In this document: positions 1-6,124 of the stretch, one piece after another
How positions within the stretch are numbered: the stretch's first letter is position 1
Layout of the letters: each line of letters begins with the position of its first letter
Assembly (NCBI GenBank): GCA_034421995.1
Contig: DAOUJY010000172.1
Span: 1-11,690 of the forward strand
From: Bin87 sp034421995
GTDB taxonomy: Bacteria > Chloroflexota > Dehalococcoidia > Lucifugimonadales > UBA3495
Direction of reading: 5' to 3'
Length of the DNA stretch: 11,690 nt
The notes under the pieces: generated by a model
Seen by the model: only the letters and a program-made list of their open reading frames with translations
Told to the model about the DNA's origin: nothing
Databases searched by the model: none
Translations under genes and position numbers: made by a program

Positions 1-425
1 CAGCACGTCGGATCTCATGCACCGCTGGCTATCGCTCACAGGCCGGTAATCGTATTCCCCGGTACCGCATAGACCAGTACGGCGGGTTTCACCACCGCTG
101 CGCGAGGGTCGCCGCTCCGTCTGTCATGACGGGGCAACCGCACCTTACTCCCGTCATTCCGGCGAAAGCCGGAATCCAGGCGGGGAAGGGTGGGGGGCGG
201 TCAGCACGCGCAAACTTAGGAAATCAATTCGCAGCCCACGCTCTCTGGCCGTAGCGCCGACAACCTGAACCCCCCAACCCGAAGCAAACCAACCAAACCA
301 CCGACCAACACAAGGAGGAAAACCGGAACCAACAGCCCAACGAAACCGCCAGTTTCGATGCGAAAATCAAGCGGATTATCAACCTAACCACCTAAAACGT
401 AACGCTGCCACGGCCGACCGGCGCG
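1..425. other. Upstream non-coding stretch, no supportable gene
   Basis: I find no convincing gene here. All plus frames are interrupted or lack a recognisable product. A short minus-strand open frame over roughly the first 100 bases could be the start or tail of something outside the window, but I do not recognise it. The stretch holds a small perfect palindrome (156-175) and a compositionally odd A/C-rich segment without any T (267-352). That segment contains a perfect Shine-Dalgarno-like AAGGAGG at 312-318 that has no start codon at a usable distance. The next ATG (358) opens only nine codons before a stop. Confidence 0.6.
151..180. repeat. REP-like palindromic repeat (ATTCCGGC / GCCGGAAT)
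   Basis: Perfect 8-bp inverted arms, ATTCCGGC (156-163) and GCCGGAAT (168-175), flank a GAAA tetraloop. Flanks of CGTC before and CCAG after match a short intergenic repeat I recognise from many bacterial genomes (GTCATTCCGGCGAAAGCC... type). The arms are visible in the sequence. Assignment to a dispersed repeat family is from general knowledge and cannot be confirmed from one copy. Confidence 0.7.
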
Positions 426-454
426 TTGACAGCGTTATGTACGAGAATTACACT
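426..454 (+). promoter_or_regulatory. Sigma70-type promoter for the first plus-strand block
   Basis: A perfect -35 TTGACA at 426-431 is followed after exactly 17 bases by TACACT at 449-454, a 4/6 match to TATAAT. Transcription would start near 461, giving a leader of about 40 bases before the ATG at 502. It is the only strong promoter-like signal I see upstream of the six plus-strand genes. No clear Shine-Dalgarno precedes the 502 start. Confidence 0.55.
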
Positions 455-501
455 CGCCTCGACTGAACCGCGGATAATCTAACGCCCCTTATGGCCTGAT
501 A

Positions 502-1533
502 ATGCTTTCCACCGACGTTTCCGATGCCATCGAATTGATGTTCGAGACCGGCTGGACCGACGGCCTGCCGGTTGTGCCGCCGTCCGAAGACCTGGTACGT
601 CGGTTCGTGGAGACTACCGGCCGCGGCGACGACGAACTCGTCGCGGAACTGCCGCCCCTGGGCGGACGGGCCACCGTCGAGCGCATCGCGGTCAACGCCG
701 TCATGGCCGGCTGCGTGCCGGAGCATATGCCGGTGGTCATCACCGCCCTGGAAGCGATGATGGACGAGCGGTTCAACCTGCGCGGCGTGATGTGCTCCAC
801 CGGCATCCACACTCCGCTGCTGATCGTTAACGGCCCCATCGTCAAGGAACTGGACATCAACGGCGGCTACAACTGCTTCGGCTCCGGTTGGCGGGCCAAC
901 GCCACCATCGGCCGGGCGGTCAAGCTGGCCCTGCTCAACCTGGGCGGCGCCATCCCCGGCGAGACCAACAAGGCCACCTTCGGCCACCCCGGCGCCTACA
1001 CCTACTGCGTCGCCGAGGACGAGGACGCCAACCCCTGGGAGCCGATGCACGTCGAGCTCGGCTTCGCCCCCACCGACAGCACGGTATCGGTGTTCCCGGC
1101 GGAGGCGCCGCACAACATCATGTACCACGCCTCCCACTCGCGGAACTTCCTGACCGTTCTGGCCGACACCATGTGCACCCTGGGCAACGTCCAGATGTAC
1201 GTCATGGGCGACACCTTTGTGGTCATCGGCCCGGAGCACGCCAAGTTCCTCCACCGCGACGGCTGGAACAAGCGGGACATCCGCCAGTTCCTCTACGAGC
1301 ACGCCCGCAAGCCGGTGCGGAAACTCCGCCAGGGCGGCCCGCCCCAGGGCGACTCCCGACGCGGCCACTTCTGGCCCCGGTACATCGACGCCGACGATGA
1401 CGATCAGATGGTGCCGGTGGTCCGCGCCCCGGACCGCATCAACATTTTCGTCGCCGGCGGCGCCGGCGGCCCCCACTCGGCCTACCTGCCCGGCTGGGGT
1501 TCCCGCCGGGTCACCCGAAAAATCGAACGTTGA
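502..1533 (+). CDS. UGSC-partner family protein of unknown function (343 aa)
   Basis: Predicted soluble 343-residue protein. The N-terminal block WTDGLPVVPPS (about residues 18-28), the following AVNAVMAGCVPEHMPVV segment and LLIVNGPI are hallmarks of a conserved but uncharacterised family that I associate with UGSC-type (seleno)proteins. The middle part has WRANATIGRA and NLGGA..GE, and a later block reads PWEPMHVELGFAPTDSTV. No signal peptide or membrane span is visible. Conserved-looking Cys residues occur in AGCVPEH and VMCSTG. An in-frame TAA at 475 limits upstream extension, so ATG 502 is the sensible start although its ribosome site is poor. The selenoprotein gene follows 171 bases downstream, with a palindromic repeat between. 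I infer the two proteins are subunits of one redox enzyme, with this one forming the part that would be N-terminal in a GrdB-like chain. The reaction is unknown. Confidence 0.75.
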   Translation: MLSTDVSDAIELMFETGWTDGLPVVPPSEDLVRRFVETTGRGDDELVAELPPLGGRATVERIAVNAVMAGCVPEHMPVVITALEAMMDERFNLRGVMCSTGIHTPLLIVNGPIVKELDINGGYNCFGSGWRANATIGRAVKLALLNLGGAIPGETNKATFGHPGAYTYCVAEDEDANPWEPMHVELGFAPTDSTVSVFPAEAPHNIMYHASHSRNFLTVLADTMCTLGNVQMYVMGDTFVVIGPEHAKFLHRDGWNKRDIRQFLYEHARKPVRKLRQGGPPQGDSRRGHFWPRYIDADDDDQMVPVVRAPDRINIFVAGGAGGPHSAYLPGWGSRRVTRKIER

Positions 1534-1558
1534 TTAGATTGTGGCGAATAATCAGGAC

Positions 1559-1679
1559 GATTGCAAAGTCTGCTAACTTTCCGCTCATGGTGAGCCTGTC
1601 GAACCATGCTCCGCCGTTGACAGCATCCTTCGACAAGCTCAGGATGAGCGGGGCAGGAAGATTCATAGACTTTGCAATC
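1559..1679. repeat. 121-bp palindromic MITE-like element
   Basis: Perfect 13-bp terminal inverted repeats, GATTGCAAAGTCT (1559-1571) and its complement (1667-1679), enclose a second pair of 25-nt imperfect arms (1581-1605 and 1627-1651, 20 of 25 positions complementary) around a 21-nt loop. The inner arms carry the TTCGACAAGCTCAGGATGAG motif, which I recognise as a widespread intergenic repeat. In RNA the element would fold into a long hairpin directly upstream of the selenoprotein ribosome site. There is no transposase, so it is best read as a non-autonomous or REP-type element. It could reduce or modulate read-through from the upstream gene. Confidence 0.75.
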
Positions 1680-1694
1680 ACCCTGGCGAAGAAT

Positions 1695-1700
1695 AGAGGT
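1695..1700 (+). promoter_or_regulatory. Ribosome binding site deciding the selenoprotein start
   Basis: AGAGGT lies four bases before ATG 1705. It favours this ATG over the in-frame TTG at 1672, which falls inside the terminal arm of the palindromic element and would add eleven residues without family character. Confidence 0.6.
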
Positions 1701-1704
1701 AACC

Positions 1705-2262
1705 ATGACTGTAACCGACTACCAGGACCGGATGCGGGAACTGGGTTTGGCCCTGCCCATCGACCCGGAGGCGGCGTCCCGCTGGCGAGCCGCCCCCCGG
1801 CTGGACACCATGCACCACAAGGTCGGCGGCTTTCTGGGCAACCGCAAGTCCAACGCCGATCTCCTGCTACGGAACGTCGGCGAGCGGCTGGCCAAAAACC
1901 TGGAACTGGGCGACATCATCGCCGTGGACAAGTACGTCTATTCCCGGCCGGCCGCCGATGAGATCATTAGCGATCTCTCCCAGCGGTGCGACTTCGTGGT
2001 CACAGCCATTGCCGATTGAGGCTCCTGCACCGCGTGCAGTGTGCACGACGCAATGGCGCTGGAGAACCTCGGCATCCCCACGGTGGTGCTCTGCACCGAC
2101 CCGTTCCTGAACTCCGCCTTCCGCCACGCCCGCACCTTCGGCCGCCCCGACTTCCACCCGCTGGGCATCCCCCATCCCCTGGGCGGTCTGACCCCCGACC
2201 AGGTCTCGGCCCGCGCCGGCGAGTTGGAGCAGGCGGTCATCGATACGCTGACCACCTACTAG
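1705..2262 (+). CDS. UGSC-family selenoprotein, Sec at in-frame TGA 2017-2019
   Basis: One reading frame runs from ATG 1705 to TAG 2260-2262 (185 residues), interrupted only by TGA at 2017-2019. Reading that TGA as selenocysteine gives U105-G-S-C-T-A-C111, the motif that names the UGSC selenoprotein family. The frame continues with sensible conserved sequence (ALENLGIPTVVLCTDPF). The UxxCxxC spacing and the following GIP-VV-C segment resemble the selenocysteine region of GrdB-type glycine/sarcosine/betaine reductase subunits, so I infer a thiol/selenol redox active site. A SECIS-like hairpin begins 11 bases after the TGA. Standard gene callers would report two pieces, 1705-2019 and about 2041-2262. 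No signal peptide or membrane span is seen, so the protein is probably cytoplasmic. Alternatives are a true stop or a sequencing error, but the exact motif at the TGA argues strongly against both. Selenocysteine machinery (selA-D, tRNA-Sec) is not in this window. Confidence 0.88.
2031..2050 (+). promoter_or_regulatory. Candidate bacterial SECIS hairpin
   Basis: Directly downstream of the Sec codon, 2031-2037 (CGCGUGC) pairs with 2043-2050, with A2048 bulged. This gives a 7-bp stem capped by the loop AGUGU (2038-2042). The stem base lies 11 nt after the UGA and the loop GU is 20-21 nt after it, within the spacing known for bacterial SECIS elements such as that of E. coli fdhF. A competing hairpin (CUGCA 2025-2029 with UGCAG 2035-2039) is possible. 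The pairing was worked out by eye; no folding energy was computed. Confidence 0.6.
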
Positions 2263-2285
2263 GCTGAAGCCGTGAGGTTCTTTAT

Positions 2286-2738
2286 ATGACCATTAACAGC
2301 CAAAATCCGGCGAGAGGCCGGGCCTTCGAACAACGAGTAGGGCAATACCTTACCAGGGAGGGTTACGACGTTAACCCCGACTACGAAGTCGAGGTCACCG
2401 TCAATGGTCGTCTGAACAAGGCACACAGGTTCGATTGGGGCAGTGGCGACTTGTTGGTTGAATGCAAGGCCTATAGCTGGACTGAGGGGGGTAACAGTCC
2501 AAGCGCGAAATTCGCCACGGCCAATGAAGCGATGCTGTACTTTGTTGCTACCCCAGCTTCATACAAGAAGATGCTGTTCATGCCGAAGACTGAAAAAGTT
2601 GGCAAACTGAGGCCTGAGACATTGATAGAGCACTATGTGCGACGCTACGGGCACTTTATCCCTGACGGTGTTGAAATCTACGAGTTGGACGAGAGCGACC
2701 TTTCCGCGACCCGTGTTTGGCCACCCCAAACTAACTAG
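2286..2738 (+). CDS. Small PD-(D/E)xK nuclease-fold protein, orphan
   Basis: A 150-residue protein with the core pattern of the PD-(D/E)xK restriction-endonuclease fold. E15 lies in the first helix (GRAFEQRVGQYL), followed by a beta stretch ending in HRFD (D50), GD (D55), and then VECK with E59-x-K61, the metal/catalytic triad pattern. An aromatic and basic region follows. No DNA-binding extension, methyltransferase or toxin/immunity partner is adjacent, so this is not an obvious restriction system. Single-domain proteins of this fold occur as repair, defence or mobile-element nucleases. The GAGGT ribosome site at 2274-2278 is seven bases before ATG 2286. Codon use and base composition look less GC-biased than its neighbours, which hints at recent acquisition. 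The exact family is unknown to me and the function is inferred from the motif only. Confidence 0.7.
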   Translation: MTINSQNPARGRAFEQRVGQYLTREGYDVNPDYEVEVTVNGRLNKAHRFDWGSGDLLVECKAYSWTEGGNSPSAKFATANEAMLYFVATPASYKKMLFMPKTEKVGKLRPETLIEHYVRRYGHFIPDGVEIYELDESDLSATRVWPPQTN

Positions 2739-2770
2739 CGACAAACACACATCAAGCACAGGGGGAAGAT

Positions 2771-3664
2771 ATGGTTACCGTCGGCAATGGCAAGTACACC
2801 TACGAACAGGTCGAGAATTGGGAGAAGCTGCCCGAGGGATGGGCGCTGGGACAGACCGCCATCGTCACCGACTCCGAGGACCGGGTGTATCTCTTCAACC
2901 GCGGCGAACACCCGCTGATCGTCCTGGACCGGGACGGCAACTATCTCGCCTCCTGGGGCGAGGGCGTTCTCACCGACGCCCACGGCATGTTCATCGACGA
3001 CGACGAAAACCTCTACCTGCCGGTCAAGAACAGCCACGTCGTCCTCAAGTACGACCCCAGGGGCAACCTGCTGATGACCATGGGCGAGTGGAACCAGCCC
3101 TCGGACACCGGCTGGTCGGGGAACTACAGCGACCCGGTGGTCCGGGCGGCCGGGCCGTTCAACAGCCCCAGCGACATCGCCATTTCTCCGGACGGTCTCC
3201 TGTACATCTCCGACGGCTACGGCAACGCTCGGGTGCATCGGTTCACCCCCGACGGCGAGCTGGTGGACTCCTGGGGCGCGCCGGGGAAGACCGCTCCCGG
3301 CGAATTCCACGTCCCCCACGGCGTCTGGGTGCATACCGACGGACGGGTGTTCGTGGCCGACCGCGAGAACAACCGGATGCAGATCTTCGACTCCGAGGGC
3401 AATTTCCTGGAGCAGTGGACGGACCTGGCGCGACCCTGCGACATCTACATCGACGACGACCTGGCGGTGTACGTGCCGGAACTGGACGGTTTCATGTCCA
3501 TTCTCGACATCGACGGCAACGTACTGGCCCGCTGGGGCAGCCCCTCGGACGCAGGCTGGGGCACCGGTGGCCACGCCGTCTGGGTAGATTCCCACGGCGA
3601 CATCTACGTGAACCAGAACCTCGAAGGCCAGCGTCTCATCAAGTACCGCCACGTCGGAAGCTAG
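2771..3664 (+). CDS. NHL six-bladed propeller, amidating-lyase (PAL)-like
   Basis: A 297-residue protein made almost entirely of NHL-type repeats, about six blades (roughly residues 25-64, 66-105, 128-169, 178-217, 220-256 and 263-293). It resembles the catalytic propeller of peptidyl-alpha-hydroxyglycine alpha-amidating lyase. FNRGEH (R44) matches the Arg-bearing first-blade motif, ISDGYGNAR (Y150) the conserved Tyr motif, and VPHG and VADRENNR the following blade. H71, H183 and H268 sit where the three zinc-binding His of that lyase would be expected. The lyase splits a peptidyl-alpha-hydroxyglycine into an amide and glyoxylate. No signal peptide is present, unlike secreted animal enzymes. 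The usual copper monooxygenase partner (PHM) is absent from the window. GGGGGAAG just before ATG 2771 serves as ribosome site. The alternative is a non-catalytic NHL scaffold. Confidence 0.75.
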   Translation: MVTVGNGKYTYEQVENWEKLPEGWALGQTAIVTDSEDRVYLFNRGEHPLIVLDRDGNYLASWGEGVLTDAHGMFIDDDENLYLPVKNSHVVLKYDPRGNLLMTMGEWNQPSDTGWSGNYSDPVVRAAGPFNSPSDIAISPDGLLYISDGYGNARVHRFTPDGELVDSWGAPGKTAPGEFHVPHGVWVHTDGRVFVADRENNRMQIFDSEGNFLEQWTDLARPCDIYIDDDLAVYVPELDGFMSILDIDGNVLARWGSPSDAGWGTGGHAVWVDSHGDIYVNQNLEGQRLIKYRHVGS

Positions 3665-3694
3665 GGCCTCACGCATACCCAGGTTCGGGAGCTC

Positions 3695-3800
3695 GTCAGA
3701 ATCAGGATTTCCAGATTATCGGATTTTCAGGATGCCGCCGTGAAAGCGATAACCAATCCAATCCTGCTAATCCCAAAATCCGGCAAATCCTGATTCTGAC
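3695..3800. repeat. 106-bp palindromic MITE-like element with 16-bp perfect ends
   Basis: GTCAGAATCAGGATTT (3695-3710) and its exact complement (3785-3800) are perfect 16-bp terminal inverted repeats. Between them, the ATTATCGGATTTTCAGGAT-type left half and the ATCC-TAATCC-AAATCCGG right half are also roughly complementary, so the whole unit is one imperfect palindrome. It is AT-rich compared with its surroundings and resembles a dispersed intergenic repeat seen in several bacterial groups. It differs in sequence from the element at 1559-1679. It lies just before the monooxygenase gene, in a 171-base gap. Confidence 0.75.
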
Positions 3801-3835
3801 AATTCACAGGAACGACGGCGTGACAGGGTGACGAT

Positions 3836-4849
3836 ATGCGCGTTGGTTATCAGGTCGGGCAGGTGGTGCAGCGGGACACCATCGACCATCAGCAACAGTG
3901 GCAAAACCACCTGGAGCAGTTCCGGGCCTCCCGCGACGCCGGGTTCGACATCTATGGCTGGGCCCACCACTACCTGATCGACCCCTTCCAGCACTTCCAG
4001 CCGTGGCCGGTTCTGGCGCGCTTGGCCGCCGAGCCGGGCGACATGAAGCTGGCCACCTCGGTCCTGTTGCTGCCGTTGCTGAACCCGGTGGAGGTGGCCG
4101 AGCAGGTGGCTACCCTCGATCACATCGCGGAAGGGCGTTTCATCCTCGGCATCGGGTTGGGTTACCGCCCGGAGGAGTGTGAAGCCTTCGGAACGAGGAT
4201 GTCCCAGCGCGGCGCCCGCTGCACCGAGGCTCTCGGCTTGATGCGCCGGCTGTGGAGCGACGAAGAGGCGACCCACCACGGCCGCTACTACAATGTGACC
4301 GGGGCGCGGCCCACCGCCCGCCCCTACCAACAGCCTCACCCCAAGATCTGGCAGGCCGCGATGAGCGATCCTGCGGTGCGTCGGGTCGGCCGGGGCGGTG
4401 ACATTCTCTACGTCGGACCCGCCCAGTCGAACGCCACCATCCGGCACCAGATCTCCCTGTACCATCAGACCCTCGATGAGAACCGCCACGACCTCCCCGA
4501 AGATATGGTCATCGTGCGCGAGTTCTTCTGCGCCGCGACCCACGAGGAGGCGCTGGAGCGCGCAAGGGCCAACTTCGCCAAGAAGTACGAGGTGTACGCC
4601 TATCACGGCCTCCACGGCGCCGACGACGAGCTGACCCGCAAGGTGACCGGCGACCTGGAAACGCTGATGGACGACACCTTCCTGGTGGGCAGCCCCGCGG
4701 AGTGCGTCGAGCAGATCGCCGCCTATCACGAAATGGGGTTCACTGACGTAGCGCTGCGGCTGTTCTACCCCGAGATGTCCCAGGCCGAAGTTTTGGAGCA
4801 TATCGACCTGGTGGGCCGGGAGGTCATACCGGCGTTGCACGCCCTGTAG
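3836..4849 (+). CDS. LLM-class (luciferase-like) flavin-dependent monooxygenase
   Basis: A 337-residue TIM-barrel protein of the bacterial luciferase-like superfamily, which uses FMN or F420. Visible signatures are the N-terminal ASRDAGFDIYGWAHHY segment, the core KLATSVLLLPLLNPVEVAEQ, and the strand ILGIGLGYRPEECEAFG (about residues 103-119). The C-terminal part ends in FLVGSPAECVEQIAAYHEMG, typical of the last barrel strands. Members oxidise alkanesulfonates, long alkanes, amines such as nitrilotriacetate, or transfer hydride with F420; the substrate cannot be read from sequence. AGGGTG at 3825-3830 is a suitable ribosome site for ATG 3836. The hydroxyacid dehydrogenase starts 32 bases after the stop, so the two flavoenzymes are probably co-transcribed. 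Full length, no signal peptide. Confidence 0.9.
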   Translation: MRVGYQVGQVVQRDTIDHQQQWQNHLEQFRASRDAGFDIYGWAHHYLIDPFQHFQPWPVLARLAAEPGDMKLATSVLLLPLLNPVEVAEQVATLDHIAEGRFILGIGLGYRPEECEAFGTRMSQRGARCTEALGLMRRLWSDEEATHHGRYYNVTGARPTARPYQQPHPKIWQAAMSDPAVRRVGRGGDILYVGPAQSNATIRHQISLYHQTLDENRHDLPEDMVIVREFFCAATHEEALERARANFAKKYEVYAYHGLHGADDELTRKVTGDLETLMDDTFLVGSPAECVEQIAAYHEMGFTDVALRLFYPEMSQAEVLEHIDLVGREVIPALHAL

Positions 4850-4881
4850 TTCCCCCGGCGGACCGCCATCAAGGAGGACGC

Positions 4882-6075
4882 ATGACTACCCAGACTACCC
4901 AGCCGACCCTGCTGACCATTGGAGACTACGAAGCCCGGGCCAGGCAGACCATGCCCCAGGCCCTGTTCGACCGGCTGTTCGGCGACCTGGGCGCGCCCGA
5001 CTGGATCACCAACACGGCCAACGTCCAGGCCATGAGCGAGGTCAAGCTGCGTCCCCGAATCCTGGTGGACGTCACCGAGAGGGACATGACCACCACGGTT
5101 CTGGGCGAAGAGATCAGCATGCCGGTGATGCTGGCCCCCACCGGCACCCACCAGCGCGCCCACCCCCTGGGCGAGTTGGCTTCCACCCGGGCCGCCGGCG
5201 GCGCGGGAACCATCCTGGGCCTCAGCACCGCCTCCAGCTACAGCATCGAGGAAGTGGCCGAGGTTGCCACCAATTCCCTTTGGTTTCAGCTCTACTTCTT
5301 CCAGAACCGGGAACTGACCGAGATCCTGGTGCACCGGGCGGAACAGGCGGGCTACAAGGCCATGATGCTCACGGTGGACAACCTGGGCGCCAACTCCCGG
5401 GAGCGGGAGCACCGTTACGCCTACACCCTGGACCAGGAACGCACCCTGAAGAACTTCGCGGGCATCGAGCTGCCCAACCTGCCCACGCGGGAGAACTTCG
5501 CCGAGAGCTTCGAGCATGGGCTCAACTGGTCCGACCTGGAGTGGTTGCGCTCCATCACCTCCATGCCGCTGGTCATCAAAGGCGTGCAAACGGCCGAGGA
5601 CGCCCGGCTCTGCTCCGAGTACGGCTGCGAGGCCCTGGTGGTCTCGAACCACGGCGGCCACGCGCTGCAGGGCACCGAAGGCACTATCGAGATGCTGCCC
5701 AAGATCGCCGACGCCGTGGGCGACCGGCTGGAGGTCTATCTCGACGGCGGCGTCCGCAAGGGCGCCGACGTGCTGAAGGCGCTGGCCCTGGGCGCCCGGG
5801 CGGTCTTCGTGGGCCGGCCCATCTTCTGGGGCCTGTCGGTCAACGGCGAAGATGGCGTCCGCCACTGCCTGGAGATCCTGCGCGCCGAGCTCAGCGTGGC
5901 CATGGGCCTCTGCGGCGTGACCGACGTGAAGCAGGTAGATCGCTCCGTTGCCCAGGACCCGGGCGCGGACGGCGCCGGCGGCGTGGTCGGCGACTTGGAA
6001 CGCCTGGCCCGTCTGCTGGACCAGGGCTACATCACCCGCGAGGAGTTCGAGTCCCTGAAGGGCCGGCTCCTGTAA
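4882..6075 (+). CDS. FMN-dependent alpha-hydroxyacid dehydrogenase with C-terminal SHOCT
   Basis: A 397-residue member of the glycolate oxidase / lactate dehydrogenase / mandelate dehydrogenase family. It retains the FMN-barrel motifs PVMLAPTGTHQ, FQLY (Y138), TVDN (D166), NSRERE (R173), IKGV (K233), the catalytic His in SNHGG (H257), YLDGGVRKG (D288) and FVGRP. Two substrate-carboxylate residues appear changed. The Tyr equivalent to spinach glycolate oxidase Tyr24 is R31 (ALFDRLFG), and the Arg three residues after the catalytic His is H260 (SNHGGHALQG). Residues about 371-397 (LERLARLLDQGYITREEFES...) form a SHOCT domain, unusual as a tail on this enzyme. AAGGAGG at 4871-4877 is a perfect ribosome site for ATG 4882. 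The substrate is probably a 2-hydroxyacid or derivative other than plain glycolate or lactate. Confidence 0.9.
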   Translation: MTTQTTQPTLLTIGDYEARARQTMPQALFDRLFGDLGAPDWITNTANVQAMSEVKLRPRILVDVTERDMTTTVLGEEISMPVMLAPTGTHQRAHPLGELASTRAAGGAGTILGLSTASSYSIEEVAEVATNSLWFQLYFFQNRELTEILVHRAEQAGYKAMMLTVDNLGANSREREHRYAYTLDQERTLKNFAGIELPNLPTRENFAESFEHGLNWSDLEWLRSITSMPLVIKGVQTAEDARLCSEYGCEALVVSNHGGHALQGTEGTIEMLPKIADAVGDRLEVYLDGGVRKGADVLKALALGARAVFVGRPIFWGLSVNGEDGVRHCLEILRAELSVAMGLCGVTDVKQVDRSVAQDPGADGAGGVVGDLERLARLLDQGYITREEFESLKGRLL

Positions 6076-6124
6076 GCCCGGCGGGTGGCGCAACTGCTGA
6101 ACCGGTAAGCTTTGACGCATCCGG

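Noticed and set aside
1..120. Possible end or start of a flanking gene
   Set aside because: Short open frames exist on both strands, but none gives a recognisable protein or ribosome site.
491..499. Two-codon micro-ORF (ATG GCC TGA) just before the 502 start
   Set aside because: It has no ribosome site of its own and such a tiny ORF is expected by chance; there is no evidence for re-initiation.
448..1476. Long minus-strand open frame (342 codons) opposite the first gene
   Set aside because: It is an antisense shadow of the 502-1533 gene in GC-rich DNA; its translation is low-complexity, rich in V, G, A and H, with no family motif.
1482..1706. Small minus-strand ORF of 74 codons
   Set aside because: Its product is the typical translation of the palindromic intergenic repeat (PELVEG and MVRQAHHERK segments), not a gene.
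2041..2262. Separate 73-aa gene starting at GTG 2041
   Set aside because: It is the in-frame continuation of the selenoprotein after the Sec codon and has no ribosome site of its own.
2635..3831. Plus-strand 398-codon frame overlapping the propeller gene
   Set aside because: It is an Arg/Gly/Pro-rich out-of-frame reading of the NHL gene; its tail only translates the palindromic element at 3695-3800.
4857..4867. GGCGG-A-CCGCC inverted repeat after the monooxygenase stop, as a terminator
   Set aside because: The loop would be a single base and no T-tract follows; the ribosome site of the next gene comes directly after.
6076..6124. Bidirectional terminator between the convergent genes
   Set aside because: No stable GC-rich hairpin with a T-run on either strand is visible in these 49 bases.
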